DNA of 64,000 nt, taken from positions 3,898,457 to 3,962,456 of the forward strand of contig FN649751.1 of NCBI GenBank assembly GCA_000310025.1. Reading direction: 5' to 3'. The DNA is from Ectocarpus siliculosus. Its lineage: Eukaryota; Sar; Phaeophyceae; Ectocarpales; Ectocarpaceae. This document shows positions 13,401 through 26,700 of the stretch, in pieces. How positions within the stretch are numbered: position 1 is the stretch's first letter; every line of letters begins with the position of its first letter. The position numbers and the translations under genes were made by a program. The notes under the pieces were generated by a model. It had not been told where the DNA came from and did not search any database. It saw nothing but the letters and a program-made list of their open reading frames with translations.

Positions 13401-14135
13401 CGTTTTTTTCTTGCGCTGGCATGCACCGTATGCCCAACTTGCCAATATTGTCCACGTAGATGTCGTTGTTCGCTAAGCGTTTCCCGAAGAAGGAAACTAC
13501 ATGCTATGTAACCTGTCGGAAATGACGGGGTTCCGTACCGGGTGAAGTCTGGTATGTTACAAGCTCTCGTTCTTGATCGACTACTACTGCAGCGGGAGCT
13601 GTGTTGACCCTCTTCCTGCTGCTGGTGCTTGTGCTTGTTGTCTCTGGGAATGTGCGGTTCTTATTCCGTGTGTCAAGGTGTACATGCGGCGTGCGATTGA
13701 CGAATGCATTTCGGTCTGTTGACCTCCTCATGCGGCGTGCTGTCCCCTATCGTTGAGACCGTTTATTGTTCCGGGACAAATATTACAGTAGCAATTGAAG
13801 AATATATCGCACAGTGGACAACCCCACGGCCCATCCAAACGGTGACACACAACGCGCACCATCATGCATGCACCCACGTTGCTGTTTGTGACCCCCTCGT
13901 TCCGCCGACGCCGCTGTCGCTTGCGCTCTCGCTCTCGCTTTTTATTTGCGCCCGGAAACACGCCAACCAACAGATGAAGCTCATCACTGCGTCGGGGTTG
14001 GTGGAACGCCTGAAGGTTAACGGGTCGTTGGCACGGGCTGCCATCCGCGAGCTCGAGGAGAAGGGTCTCATCAGGAAGGTCGACGCGCACCACGCACAGG
14101 TCATCTACACGCGCGCCACTAACGTGGAGGAGTAG
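10415..14135 (+). CDS. RPS25: 40S ribosomal protein S25 (eS25)
   Basis: This is a component of the small cytosolic ribosomal subunit. Exons are 10415-10417 (the ATG alone), 11189-11263, 12406-12498 and 13974-14135. The total is 333 nt, giving 110 residues, the usual eS25 size. The protein begins [13 protein letters not shown] with a Lys-rich tail, then [17 protein letters not shown], the family signature. The winged-helix part [32 protein letters not shown] and HHAQVIYTR follows. The first intron (770 bases) falls directly after the start codon, an arrangement known in ribosomal protein genes of several eukaryotes. The third intron (1475 bases) contains a large fold-back repeat. All donors are GTRAGN or similar and all acceptors are AG. 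Confidence 0.96.
12574..13183. repeat. Large imperfect inverted repeat (fold-back) in RPS25 intron 3
   Basis: The left arm is about 12574-12860 and the right arm about 12900-13183, in reverse-complement relation, with a loop of about 40 bases. Inner ends: CCCAACTGCATTGATGA near 12833 pairs with the complement near 12913-12928. Outer ends: CGTTTCGGAGATCCGGACG near 12574 pairs with CGTCCGGATCTCCGAAACG at about 13165-13183. Central parts (TCTCGGAGCAGGAGACAACG) also pair. Many small mismatches suggest an old insertion or inverted duplication. No transposase is present. A fold-back transposon remnant or hairpin MITE is possible. Confidence 0.8.
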
Positions 14136-15725
14136 ATCATCTCGGTCTCCTTTCTTCTCTCCTTCTTGTCCCTTTCATCTCAGAAGGGGGCAAAAATGAG
14201 AGAGAAATTGAAACCTCTTGAAGAGGAGCAAGGAAGGACGTCAACACGTCGGTGTGCTTGATTAGTTTGACGCACGCATGTGTTTTCGTCTTCTTTGTTT
14301 TCGTTGGGGGTGTCTTGCTTGAGCTTTGCGGGCCTTGCCTTCCTTTTACTCCTACGATCCTCTTCGGAGGACGGAGCGTGCAAAGGGTGAAAAGACCGGC
14401 GGTTCATGTACAAGATGAAGCGGGTGGGGTGTGACACGGAGAGGGGAGAGGAGGGGGGGGGGCTGTTGCTTGGCGATGAACCTCTTTTTCTCTCTTTGCT
14501 CTCTGTGTTTTGCCCTTTTTGGCGCTGAGGGACGCAAGGGGTCGCATGCACGCGCGGGTTTTCGTAGTGTCTCTTTCTGCTCTGCGACCGAGCGTGTATC
14601 AATTCAACGTTTTTTAGCGTGCGTCGGAGTGTGCACATGTCGCCTGTTGGATGCGGCGTTGGTCTCGCAGCCTGTGAGACATGCGAGATCGGTTGTGCTA
14701 CCGATGGGCATGTTTCCCGATATTTCTGGTCACTGCCCCACTCGCGAGGATGTCCATGTCGTGCAACGCTGTGCTATCACGCATGCGCCCGGTGGCGGAC
14801 TCCACTGTGATTTGTGGGCGTCGTGTTTTTCCCGCAATGTGTTTGCGGTTTTACTGCGATACCCGTTTCCGCCAACATGGGTTGGAACGCCCATGTCCTC
14901 CCTGTGCCTTGGTGCGGTACAGGAGCGAAAGTGAGGCGCTCACTCCGTTTTTCACGTCATGTAGAGGCAGCAGACGTCAACAAATTGGCGGCAGCCGTTT
15001 CGATACCTGTTGCACGGGCGCTAATCAGCGGTAGAGAAGCGTCCTGCCTGCCCTTTTGCCCCAAGCAGACAAGGTTGGTCCACACTGGCGCTGTGCAGCG
15101 TACCATTTATGCGCAATCACGATAGTCACGAGCCTCTGCCATTTTTTTCGGCTCCATGTACCTCAAGATATCTGTTCGATTCTCTTCTGCCTCCCCTAAA
15201 AAAATGTACCTCGCTGACACAAGGGGACACACCGCATTACCAAAATCTATTCAGCGCGGCACATCACGCACGTTATATTAACTCGCTGGTCGTCACAGCA
15301 GAGGTGCTACGGCTATAGTCAAGGGTCGGTCATGTGCCGTCCACACACCCGTTTTGTTGGTCGTCGAACCATCCCCCCCTCGCCAGTGGGGATCGCCAGT
15401 GGGTCTGAAGCGCGGCAAATAGAGAACAAATATGCTGTCGTTAGAGTTTTTTCTCCGCATGTCCACCTTTCTCCCGCTCACTCCTGTCGCATAGGTGCCT
15501 TCTCGGTAGGGTCTGCTGCGAACAATTACGAGATGTGGTGGTTTGCCTCGAACGCCTCCTGAAATTATTCGGATTCTTCCAGCGGAATATTCGAGTAATA
15601 TCTTTAGCAAACCCACATTCAATCAGCGCCGCCCCCGAGCGACGAGACTGCCTCTACAACAACAATCCATCAAAGAGACATGCGCAGCGACAGCAGTAAG
15701 AGGACTGGTGCGATACGATAGGTCG
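14136..15725. other. Intergenic region, RPS25 to next gene
   Basis: This holds the RPS25 3' UTR and the upstream region of the next plus-strand gene. No supported exon, RNA gene or repeat element was found. Several 60-170 codon open frames on both strands look non-coding (no family match, no splice context). Confidence 0.5.
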
Positions 15726-18700
15726 ATGGCGTGCACGGCACTGGCACCACCTACGGCCGGCATTGTCAGCGCAAGCCGAGTGGTGCTGCCGGCATTCTGT
15801 CCTTCTTCAACGAGTGCCTTTGTTGCCCTCTCTCAGCAACAACAGCAGCAGCTACCTCGCAGCAGTCGAGCAGCAGCGCGCAAATCCGCGCTAGCTATTC
15901 CCAATGGTAGCATCGTTGGGACGACGAGGAAGAGAAGGTGGGTCCACGATACCCTCTGAGGTCTGAAGGGGATGCTGGTCGTCGGTGGCAGGTAGATATA
16001 TAATCATGAGTAGACAGCAGAGTAGTCTCGAATACAACAGAGCCAGCAGCGGTCATACTTCGCGTCTGGGACTTCATCACTGTTGTAGTAGACTTGCAGC
16101 CGCGTTTGCAAGTACTGCTGCACTCTGAGCCCGTCGTTTCTAGTCGCTTCCACGCCCCCCCTGCCGGACAAGCGTTATTGGGGCGTAGATATGGCATGAT
16201 TCACTGTAAGGCTGACGACGCCTCTTTTCCTTGGGCAACCGTTGAGCCCGTCGATAAAAAACCACACACATCGTCGGTACGGCGGTGTCAACCGCATTGT
16301 TGATTGGTGCTTACCGTTCTCCCCCACGGCTGCCGCGTAGCTTACCGCAGTACCCCCCCCCCCCCCCCCCCCGTCTCTCTGCCTGTTGGCAACGTGGTCA
16401 TGTTGGGCAGGGGTCGTCGATCGGAACTGCGGTGCGGCTTGACACGCCTCTCCGGGGATGCCGGACACATGGTCCTTCCTGTCCTGGCCACGCGTGACCA
16501 GTGGTCGCACTACTGGGGGGGTTCCGACGTCCCAGCGGGTGGGCAAGCTTTTCGAGGTGGCCGCGGTGGCCTTCCTAGGGCTGTGGGCGTGCTACTTCGC
16601 CAGCTTTTTCTTGGGAGTGGCGACGATGACCGTGATCGGAACGGTGAGACGTATGCATACCCACCGCCAAAGGTGACGATTTTTCTCCGCTATTTTTAGG
16701 CGGCGGGATTTCGTATCGGGGTACATGTAGCGTAGCGCCAGCAGCAAGCAGCAGCAGCAGCAGCGGCGGTAGGTGGCAGGGTAGGCAGTTGTTAACAAGC
16801 TTGCCTCGGCTTCCTTTTTAGAGCACCGCTATTCCGTGCGTGTCAAATGGGAACCGCGACCAACTTGGCACGGGCACTGCAGCCGCACCGACTCAACCCT
16901 CCTCTCCCGACCCTTTCTCGGCCGGCCGACGATCGATCGACCGATCGGTCTGCAATCAAAACAACCGAGCAGTCCTTCCTCTTCTACTGGCTGCTGGCGC
17001 CGAACGTGACCTCCTTCCGACGAAATCGGGCGCTTAAAGGGAGCATCGCTCCGTTTCCCGGGGCGAGGGGCAACTCCGTTGCCATCTTCAGTGCTCGTGT
17101 GGCTAGCGCGGTTGAAGAGGTGCGTGTTTGTGTGTGCGCGCGTGCTTGTTGTGCCGCGTCGGCTGCAAGTGGTACTGAGCAAGCGCGTAGAGGAACGAGC
17201 GTAGGGTTTTAGCGAAAGTTTAATAAACATTTTTTTTTCCCGTCTTCTTATCTGATTTATCCACTTCAAAGCTCGATACGTACGCCTCAAGCCCAGAGTG
17301 CGCAATAGCCCAAGGGTTACATGCCACCTGCTTTTGTGTGGTACAGCCGTGCATTCGCTTTGAGGCTACACGGGACGGTAGGGGGCGTGCACGTGGAGAT
17401 GCTAGAGCGTGTGAGGTGATGTTCCGGTTGGTTATCGTTTCGACACGACTGCCCGTGAGCCGCATGACCTTGGTTTCCTTCCCGCCGCGGTAATAATTCT
17501 CAATGCACACAACCCACCTTTGCTACTCGCGCTTGCGGGGGCGGGTTCTTCTTGCTTTTCGTGACAGTACCACCCGGTCACCGGGCAGCCCGTGTTCCTA
17601 CGCATGGTGATCGAAGACGAGGACGGCCGCGCGCTCAAGTTTCGGACGCGCACGAGGGCGGAGTACGCCCGCGTACGGCCGGGCATGGCAGCCGAGGCAA
17701 TCCTGGTGAGAGATACGGAGAGCCAGAATAAGCGGGCGAGGGGTGTACTCATGCTCGGGGGGAAGGGGGGGGGGGGGGGGGGCATGTGGACACCGGAGGC
17801 TATGGTTGTGCGGTTCGCTGAGAGGAGAATACGCATCGTTATATTGCTCGCACACGTCACGATTGGTGGGTGCGCCGCGCCATACATGCGTCCCCGTGTG
17901 GATTTGTGCATATGGAAGGCGAGCCTATACGGTCAACAGCAGTGGCACGAAGCCCGGCCATTATAGCACAATAGAAGAAGCCGCTAATGACCAGGAATGC
18001 CTGTGAAGCCCGGCCAGTCGTTTCGCAAAAGAAGACACGGTAGTCAGAACGTTGCCTGGCTCTCAAGCTTGGCGGAAACGTGTGCTCGTGCTTTTGTGTG
18101 TGTCGGTGCTCGGTCTGCGCTCTTGGGGTGTGTGCGCGTTTTTTTGTTTTCGTGACCAGGTGAGCCCGGACGAGCGTTTCGAGGAGATCCTGGGGGTGTC
18201 GGACACCTTCATCCCGGCCGCGAACGTGTGGGTGGGCGAGTACCCTTACCTTGACAAGGTGGGTCGGTCTAACTAACGCTCGGGTCGGTTGCCGGCGATC
18301 GGAAATACAAGGGGTGCTTTGTATGAAAGTATTCGGCGCATGTATTCTGTTGACAGCTATGCGAATTTCAAGCAGATTTCTAACAATTGTTGTTGTTGTT
18401 GTTGTTGTTGTTGTCTTCACATTTAAAACCGTTCCGTTATCTCTACCCAGTACCTTCTTCTGTCCGTACTAGCCTAACTAACACTTGACGCGGTCGATTC
18501 CCGTGGTCACAGGCTAACTTACCCCAAAAAGGTACACGAAAATAAATTTGACCCGAAGGGTCCGCAAATGTTCAGGTGTAAAGCCCTAAGAGTTGACCTA
18601 TGGTCTCATGGTGTTCGTGTTTTTGCCCTTGGTTTGACACCCCGTGAGATGCTCGGGTACGATTTGCCCCCGAAAACTGTTGTCGATTTCCGAGAATGTT

Positions 18701-19268
18701 TTCGAGTTGTGAACGAGTCTAGATGGCGGCTGCTGTTGGTAGTGGTCATTTTGTGGATCGGAGGACGAGCGGCCATGTACCTCACTCTCTCGTGTGCATG
18801 CTTATGCTCCGGCGACCGTCGTTGATTGCTTCCGCCCACCGGGGACGCACACACTCACGCATGCCAGGTTGTGATGCGGCGATTATTAGCGTCCCGCGAC
18901 CTGAAGAGGAGGAGGCAGCAGCAGCAGCGGAGGGACGCCGACGAAGACGAGGAGCTGGACCCGATAACCTACCGCGACTCGTGGACACAGACGCGGCCGC
19001 TGGAAGACGACCCCTCACGAGGAGGAGGAGGAGGAGGAGGAGAAACCGGCTTCTCGGCGCCGCCAGCACACGCGGGAGAAGGAGAAGCTGGCCTTCCGAA
19101 CGGCGGTGCTGGGACGGTGCTACCAGATTTCGGTGCCTACTTCGGAGAAAGCGAGGACGAGGAACCCTACTACGAGGGCGTGGGATCGTCGGGATTTTCG
19201 GGGGCCGAACGAAGAAGGGCGGTGGCCGCCGGAGAGAGGTCAGCGGCGGGGCGCGGTCGCAGCGACGG

Positions 19269-19300
<32 letters not shown>

Positions 19301-19542
19301 GGGAGCGGGTGTCAGGGAAACCCAGGCCGCGGCGGCGGCCGCCCGCTGCGGCAACATCGCCGTCGCGAAGGTTCGAAGGACAAGGGGGAGGAGGTGGTGG
19401 TTACAGCGAATCCGGCGGCCGTCGCGTGCGAGGAGGGGCGAAGGACGCCGGGAGGGGGGGGGCGGAAGGCGGCGCGACGACGCGGTACGGTGAAACGTCG
19501 GACGACTCCCGGATGGCGGCGGGTCGCAAAGAACAGCGGTAG
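15726..19542 (+). CDS. Unrecognised single-pass membrane protein, possibly plastidic
   Basis: Proposed exons are 15726-15937, 16100-16184, 16536-16643, 16973-17119, 17568-17705, 18160-18258 and 18868-19542. Phases close and the total is 1464 nt (487 residues). The last four exons are the firmest; exons 1, 2 and the start of exon 4 are less sure. The N terminus (MACTALAPPTAGIVSAS...) is rich in Ala/Ser/Thr with few acids, and so could be an organelle-targeting peptide. A hydrophobic segment (VAAVAFLGLWACYFASFFLG) is a probable membrane helix. The conserved-looking core reads FLFYWLLAPNVTSFRRNRAL, HPVTGQPVFLRMVIED and VWVGEYPYLDKVVMRRLL. The final exon encodes an Arg/Gly/Glu-rich disordered tail with a ten-residue poly-Gln run (19270-19299). 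The family was not identified. The core layout is reminiscent of plastid/cyanobacterial proteins of unknown function, but this is an impression only. Confidence 0.6.
18386..18568 (-). mobile_element. Short dispersed retroposon, copy 1, with (CAA)n tail
   Basis: In the last intron of the preceding gene, 18386-18568 is a close reverse-complement copy of 59546-59733. Shared blocks include TGTGACCACGGGAATCGACC, AAGGTACTGGGTAGAGA and ATGTGAAGAC followed by (CAA)n (seen here as (TTG)n at 18386-18414). Short length, no coding capacity and a simple-repeat tail are typical of a SINE-like element. It lies in antisense orientation within the intron. Confidence 0.75.
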
Positions 19543-20942
19543 TTGAAGGCGCGCTGGCGTCGAGCGCCAACAAGCGTGAAGTTTAAACGGTCGTGATGTA
19601 GAGGAGATGGAGCGAGCTTTTAACTCAAGCGTTGTACTTAAGCGAGGAGATGTTCGGGGTATCCTTGTTCGAAAAGTCTCAGAAATCAATCGTTTTGGCG
19701 GCTGACAGCTGGCGTACAGTTTTATCCCACACATGAAGGGGCAACGAATGCACCTAATCATGGCTTTTGTTGCAGGCTTGTTTGGTGGGCCTATTGTTTG
19801 TTCGACTTTCCGATGGAGCTAAGCTCCGATCGATTTTGTGGCCTGGATTTGCCGCCCTCTGATTGTCCCCTCTCCTTGTTCTGCGGGTTCCCAAAAATAA
19901 AAGAAAGCCTCTATCTTTGTGTGGAAATGCCCAGGGGTATGCATCCCCTCGGCCTCTTGTTAATATTATGCCGGTGGTGCAAGTTTGATAATCATGAAGT
20001 ACGTTTTAGGTGGTACCCTCGAAAACCCTCTGGTGTCATTGGTAGGAACGCGGATCTTCTATGTGTGTGTAAAGCCCGCGTTTCGTATCTATATTGCAGA
20101 CGTGCAGAGCGCGTGTTCATGAGTACATACTTGAGGGATTGGCGGAAGGCTGAAACCTTCTCGCGTTAACCGTAACCGCAGAAGATTGAGATTTGTTTGT
20201 GGACTACGATCGGAGTTGTTCACTTAGAGAGGCAAGGCGGCAGGTTAGGCTAGAAACTGCGAGGCACGGTTTTCGTATGGGATGTTGACGAAGTTATTAT
20301 ACTCGATCTTACAAAATTTGACGTATTTTGAGCCCGCAGCAGCTGAAATATCTGCCAGTCAGCCCTGCTGCTCCCCCTTTTCAACATGCTCCCAATCAGT
20401 TGCAAGGGAGTGATGGGTTGTTGGGTGTCCTCTGTTGAAGATCCCGCAATGCGAACATGTTGTTGGAATATCCAGTGCCAGCCGTACAAGACGCAGCCAT
20501 CCATTTTTTTTTTCACATACGGGTGTGTCGTGCCGGTGTATGTCGGTACGGTATGACGGCTCGTCCGTCGTTTGCGCGGTATGTCCGTACGTCGTCAGTC
20601 AGCTTGCGCTTTTTCCAGGGACACGGCATTGGTATTATTCCACTGGTGCTTCCTGTCGATATCTGGGGGGCGGCGGGGTGACTCGCCCCCGGGGCGACCC
20701 CCCCCCCCCTTCTCTCACCCCAGCACATCGCTACCAATCTTGAGACACACTCGCGTGCATGCCTTTGACCTAGGCCCTCTTGTACAGTCTGCGGACCACC
20801 TGGAGTATCCGGCCTCGCCCACGAAATCCCCTTTTTTGGCCACAGATCCCCCGATTTCGCACGGCCGACGGGTATTATTGTGATCCCCACTCTTTAGATG
20901 AGACCCCACCTTAGATGACACCAAAACACGCCTTTCGCCTCT
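19543..20942. other. Intergenic region between convergent genes
   Basis: This lies between the ends of two convergent genes, so it should contain both 3' UTRs. AATAAA-like AT-rich stretches occur (for example AAAATAAAAG at about 19893), but no signal can be assigned. No gene or repeat element was identified. Confidence 0.5.
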
Positions 20943-23686
20943 CTAGAGCACGGTAAAGTGATCGTGAAGAGTCTTGAGCAGTTGTTTTGAATCCCCGTGC
21001 TCTGGGTATACCTGCATGCAGTATCGAGGGGGAGGGTGTGTGATTGTCGAGCGGATTGAGCATGGTGACAACGTGAACCGTGGATATTTTGTGCGATGGT
21101 GACGTGCCCATCGTGCGCTCCAACCACTGGCGGTCCCAGCGTGACTCGCTTCCCCTTTCTCTCGCACAACCAACCAACAACCAACCAACAGAGAGCACGC
21201 TACGATCGCGAAACACTCGAACGATTGGAGCTTACCTCGAGAGCTTTCACGCACATCATGTGCGCCTCTTGTAGGTCACCGCTCCTATATGCCAAGAGTG
21301 CTGCCAAGCCAGAAGTCGGCGTGGAACGTGTAAGTGAGGGGGGCAAAAGATAGAGGATGTGAACCAGCTCAACGCGTAAACAAGCAATCTCGAGTATGCA
21401 GCGGTTTGACGACGGTCTCTTCGTCACAACGTCCAAACTACACAACCGCAGTTGGTAGGCTACCACTTTATATAACTGCCGATCCAAGCAATGGATGTAC
21501 CCAATCAGAATGTACACATGTGCCACCTTTGTCTATTTTCCACCCATCGTCTCAGTGACCGGAACATATTTCTCACCAGCATTGTAGAAGGGCTCGAACA
21601 AGTACGGCGCCAGTGTTTGCGCCATCTTTAAGTTTGACCTTGCGACTTCGGGGTTCTGAACACGCAAGCAATGTCCAGAAAGATTTATCAAGTTATTGGC
21701 GGCAAGTGAGTGCGCGCACAACAACAGCGGCGCAGACGCATTCCGGGAAACAGACGAGCGACGAGTCCATATAATGCATCACAAAACAACACACCCACGA
21801 CACACATCTCGGGTATAGACGAGTACGTCGAAGTGTTCGACGTATGCAGGCGCATAGCCGTGTGCAGCCGAGAGGGTCAACGAAGTGTCAGACGCCATCA
21901 CGTTGCACTAAGCATTCTCCGCTAAGGCCAGTGTCTGCCTCGTGTCTTTCTGCGTTTCGTGTCGTTTTCTGGGTTCAGACTCTCACGGTTTTTAGGAAGA
22001 TCATATATATCTGTTGTGTGAACCCCCCAACTGCGTAGAACTTTGTCTATCTTATCAAACGATAAGCAAGCACGGATTTTGGTGAAGGTCCTGCGCGAAG
22101 GGCAGAAATTTCGTATTTGCATAGATTACATGAAGTGCAAACAAGGTTGCGACGACAACAACAACCACCAACGACACTCGATCGACCAGGCGTTGGCGCC
22201 TCACCTGTTTTCGAACCTCGAGAGCGGCTAGATTACAGTACGACTCCGCGTGGTTGCTATCCACCGATATCGCGATCTTGAAGGCCTGGGAGTCATTAGA
22301 GGGCGAGACGGACGAGAGCCGGTGACAAGCGAAAATCGAACCATTAAGCGAAAGAGAAACGGTCAACAGTTACCAACAGTGGGAAACGTTTGATTTCGGT
22401 TTCGCGTGCGATATTGATCATAACAACACGAAAATTTTTCAATCGTAACGACTCCATCTGTGGGGCACGATTTCATCCTGATCCTCGGTCGTTGTTTCGA
22501 TTGGGCCTCTGCCAATTGAGCCAGACTGTACTCCTTTCTTGTCGGGGCCATTTATTCTTCACCTGGTACGCTAGCCCTAAGTCTCCGATGCCGATTGCCA
22601 CGTGACCAACATTGTACCTGCCGGGGGAAATGTCGGCGCAGAGAGATTTCAGCGTAGACCGCGATCAAAAGATTTTGTCAAGGCTCCTACTCCCCTTCAT
22701 CCCTCCTTCTCTTCTTCAATCTAGCACGTGGCAAACTACCATGTGAAAGCAGACCTACCTGCGACGTAATATTTTCTCATGTCACCGCAAACTTCGTTTA
22801 AAGCTGCGAGGACTTTACGTGCGCTTGCCCTTTCTACCCACCACACGTCCGCCGCGGTGTCGTCGGAGGCCGCTGCGAGCGCACTCTCGAAACACTTGAG
22901 GGCCATGTCGTACTGCGCGGCGTAGAAGAGGCAGAGACCCAAGTTCTGCCACACCTCTGGGCTGTTTGCCCCCATCTGGAGCAGTCTTCGGTAGTAGCGC
23001 AGGGCCACCTCCGGCTGGTCTGCTTCGGGTATTTGGTGTTTGGTATGAGAAATATGCAATACGTTCAAAGATAGGGGAGGGCTCCTTCGTGACGGAGCAC
23101 CGTCTACACCGTCTACCCGACGTACAAACTCGTTTTCGACCCTGGGAAGGGATCGAGCGTTCAAAGTTTGTGTGTCCAAGCCACTGAGACTTGGAATTGG
23201 GCAGGTCGATTCCGTCTTTGTGTAGCATGGTTGACCGGACGGCAGTCTTAGAAGAAGAAAGTTGCAGGCAGGTGCTACTTGAAGAACTTTTCCGAAGCCA
23301 TGGTTCTTGGAAACCTCCACAAAAAATGGTGTTGCATGAGCCTCTCTCCGCCATACTTAGTCCAAACGTCCTCTTGGTCACAGCACGCCCAATGTTGCTT
23401 ACTCCCCCCCGAACAACCACGCCTGTCCATGGTGCTTACCTCCGTAGAAATGATTGGCGGCCAGGCTTGCGATTGCCTCGACGTTGGAAGCGTCCAGGCG
23501 AAGCACCTGCTCAAGCAACCCCATGTTCCGAACAAAGAAGAGGCGGCCCGAGAGGACAACGGGCGCGGATGTTCTGGGAGGGTGGTGTAAAAGGGGCACA
23601 GTTCGTGCGAGGTGCGCAGGTGCTGTGAATGCTCACCCTCGCCGTCGAACACAGTCGTATTTTGTATTTTCGACAAAATTGTGTTC

Positions 23687-23764
<78 letters not shown>

Positions 23765-26700
23765 GGTCGGTCGGTCTGCCTGTCTGTCTGTCTCAACTCT
23801 CTCTCTCTCTCTCTCTCTTGCCCGCTCGCTGGCCCTCTCGCTCGCACTTACCTTTTTATAGAAGACAGAGGCGTTTTCTCCGTCGTTGAGCAAATCATGT
23901 ACCCTCGCGATGGCCAGCAGGATTCGGCACTCTCTCGGGTGCTGCTCGCTGCGCGTAGCGGACGGGGGAATGGAAATAGACATGCCCTGAAAGGGTTGTA
24001 CGGAGGGGGTAGCTGGAAAAGGAGCCTCTCCTAAATAGTATGTTTAGTGCATATAATCACATGTAGTGTTGGGGGGGACTTCGTTGCATCGTTCTTGTCT
24101 TTTCAAGATCATTGTTGCGTTCCTATTTGGGAATACCTGGAGCCATCACCCACTCCAAGGTTAACGTGAGCCAGAGTTGGCGAGATGCTTTCGGTGCGTT
24201 TTCCCGATGCACATCAGTTATACACAGCACGGCTGGGCTCGTCTGAAAGCCAGGCCAATCGACTGGCGGTTTGGAAGGTAGGTCTTTGTCGTGAGCCGTC
24301 GATGGATGTTAGTGACCAACCCTATGTAGCGTGGAGGCACGCGTTGGTTACCCGGTCCCCGCCAGCAACAGATGACCTCAAGAGCGATCACCTGGCCTTG
24401 AGGAGGAGGTCAAGTGCAGTGTTCGGTAGGTCAAGCCTGGTGTAGACCTGTCGTCGAGCGCATACGTCACCAACAGATGGGGGCACCAGAATGTTGAACG
24501 GATCTTGTTTTAGTTCGCAGCCGTAGTGAAGCGAGTTGCTTGGAGCACTCGGGGAGGGCACAGTTTGATGCCTAACGTCACGAGCGGGGGTATACATAAA
24601 GAAACAATCGATCGCTGGAAATGAGTGCGTCCTTGTGAAAACAGAGTGTAAACTAGGGTCGGGTCGAACTGGGGGGATTGGATTCTGCAAACCTGAGCAG
24701 GGAACGTCTCGTGTGAGGGGTGAGGGGTATAATGGGGACAAGTTGTGGTTCTTCGGCACGACCGCGTCCTTCGATGCACGTTTTCGAGGAAAGAGATATT
24801 TTCGTATGATGTACTACGGAGTATGGACTAATCTATGCCAGCACCGTTCTTCTTAAGCACAACGCCGAGGGCCGTGGACCCCCCCCACCCCGATCCGTAC
24901 CTTGACGAGGTCGAGATAGGTGACAACCATGTCCTGGTCCATGAGAGAAGATTTGAGCTGCCGCTCGGCCTCCCGAAGCATACCTGAATATAATTTCAGT
25001 GGGGGGCGGGGGGCGGTGAATGTCAAAAGTACTCGACAACAGTATGGAATGGACGCTGTACTACGGGCGACCCTTTTAAGAAATCGGGATAGGAGTGGAG
25101 GACCTCCATGGTGATTCTTCGAGCAAAACCCGCCAGTGTAGTGTCATACACTCCGCTCGATCTCGACATCGGGCGATCTGATGCGTCGTTTTCGCGCGTA
25201 CAAGAGGGCCTAAAACAAAAACGAAAACGGGGGCTCCCGACCGCCTGCGAAGATCATCCTCTCTCACCAAGCTTGTAGTAGCACTTTCCTAGCCTCGCCT
25301 TCCACCACCAGTCCTTGAACTCCTTCAAAGTCGTTGCCTCCGCCGCAAGGTCTAGCGCCTGGTGCAGAAGAAGGCGCAAAGAAAAACGTTCAGAACCTTT
25401 TGTACGGACACGCCGCACGCGCAGGATGTTAGACCAACCAAGCCAGAATGAACGGGAGGTTGACACCGAACCTGTGGTTTATCATATCAGAAGCGCGGGA
25501 CTGTGAGAGAATTTTCCACCGTAACATCCACGACATGGTACACCAGTTGCACAGAACGCCGCCTCCAGGTGTGTCTCCCGGCGCGCTTGTCAAATATTCA
25601 CTTATATCGCGGCAACCCTTGTAAATTTCTTCCACAACCCTCTCGCGAGAAGCCAAGCTTGCACGTGCTTCGGCGGTGCTACCATTTATGCTGTGACGAG
25701 GCTCTGCCGGGTCCAACTGATCCCTTCGAAATCTACCAGTTGAGGCATTCTACCGGGTAGAAGCGCATGTTTTTGAAGGCAGCAGCAGCAGCAGCAGCAG
25801 TAGCAGTAGCAGCAGCAGCAGTGTCGTTTTCTCTTGCCACTAGTAGGAGGCACCTTTCGCGGATTCCTCTCTACGAAGACGAGGTAGTCGGCGAGCGCCA
25901 TCGCCAGAGAGGGCCGGCGCGCGTAGCGTCGCAGGTCCAGCCGCGAACTGTCGATGAAGAGCCCGCCCGCCTCCCCGCTACCCGCAGAGAGGGCCATACT
26001 AGCGGTCCCCAGGCGAACCTCCCTGCGGTGGGAGAATTGGTAGGTCGCACAGGGCTTGGCACGAGACGCAAGTTCTGGTTTTGCACACACAGGATTGTTC
26101 TGTTCCTCGTCGAACCATTCAGCTAGCTGTTGTGTACCCCAGTCACGCGTCCTCATTGGACTACATCGCACGAAATTACCGTCGTACCCCCACTCGTAAT
26201 ATTTTCCAGATCCCACCTCCCGTTATACTTCGGCATGATATAACCAGTCTGCCAACTACTTGTAGTCAGGCAGCGGCAGATCTACCTTCCCACCCACGCT
26301 TGCTGCCGGTGTCGTCGCACTCGTAAACTCTGCAGCAGCGATTACAGCTCAAGCCAAGCAAGCATCCATCTCCTTGTCGAACATGTCCTCACCTCCCCAT
26401 GGAAGTCAGGGGCCGAGAGCTTGCCGGCCTAGAGCCGGTCATTGCGGTTGTCAGGTCCATCGCCTGGCCACTCACCGGCCGAACAGTGATGCCGGGCCTC
26501 TGAAACCCGGTCAACGGCCGGCCAGTGCTGGAAAAGGAAACGAAGAACGCATTGTGGCAAAAGAAAACAGAGCGCAGATCCAGAGAGGAACCACACGTTT
26601 AGATTATTAGTTGTGTTTCATATATGGTTCTTGGAAGATGGGTAGGTTCAAGAGAGGAGAAGAGGACAAGATAGGATGAAGTATTTTGAAATGGTTGCGT

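Noticed and set aside
18782-19573. 263-codon minus-strand frame opposite the last exon of the membrane protein gene
   Set aside because: It is a shadow of the Arg/Gly/Gln-rich coding exon on the plus strand, with low-complexity translation and no start or splice context.
23633-24034. Long open frames on both strands with Cys-Leu-Ser-Val or Asp-Arg-Gln-Thr repeats
   Set aside because: They are produced by the (CTGT)n microsatellite in a BBS8 intron and have no splice or family support.
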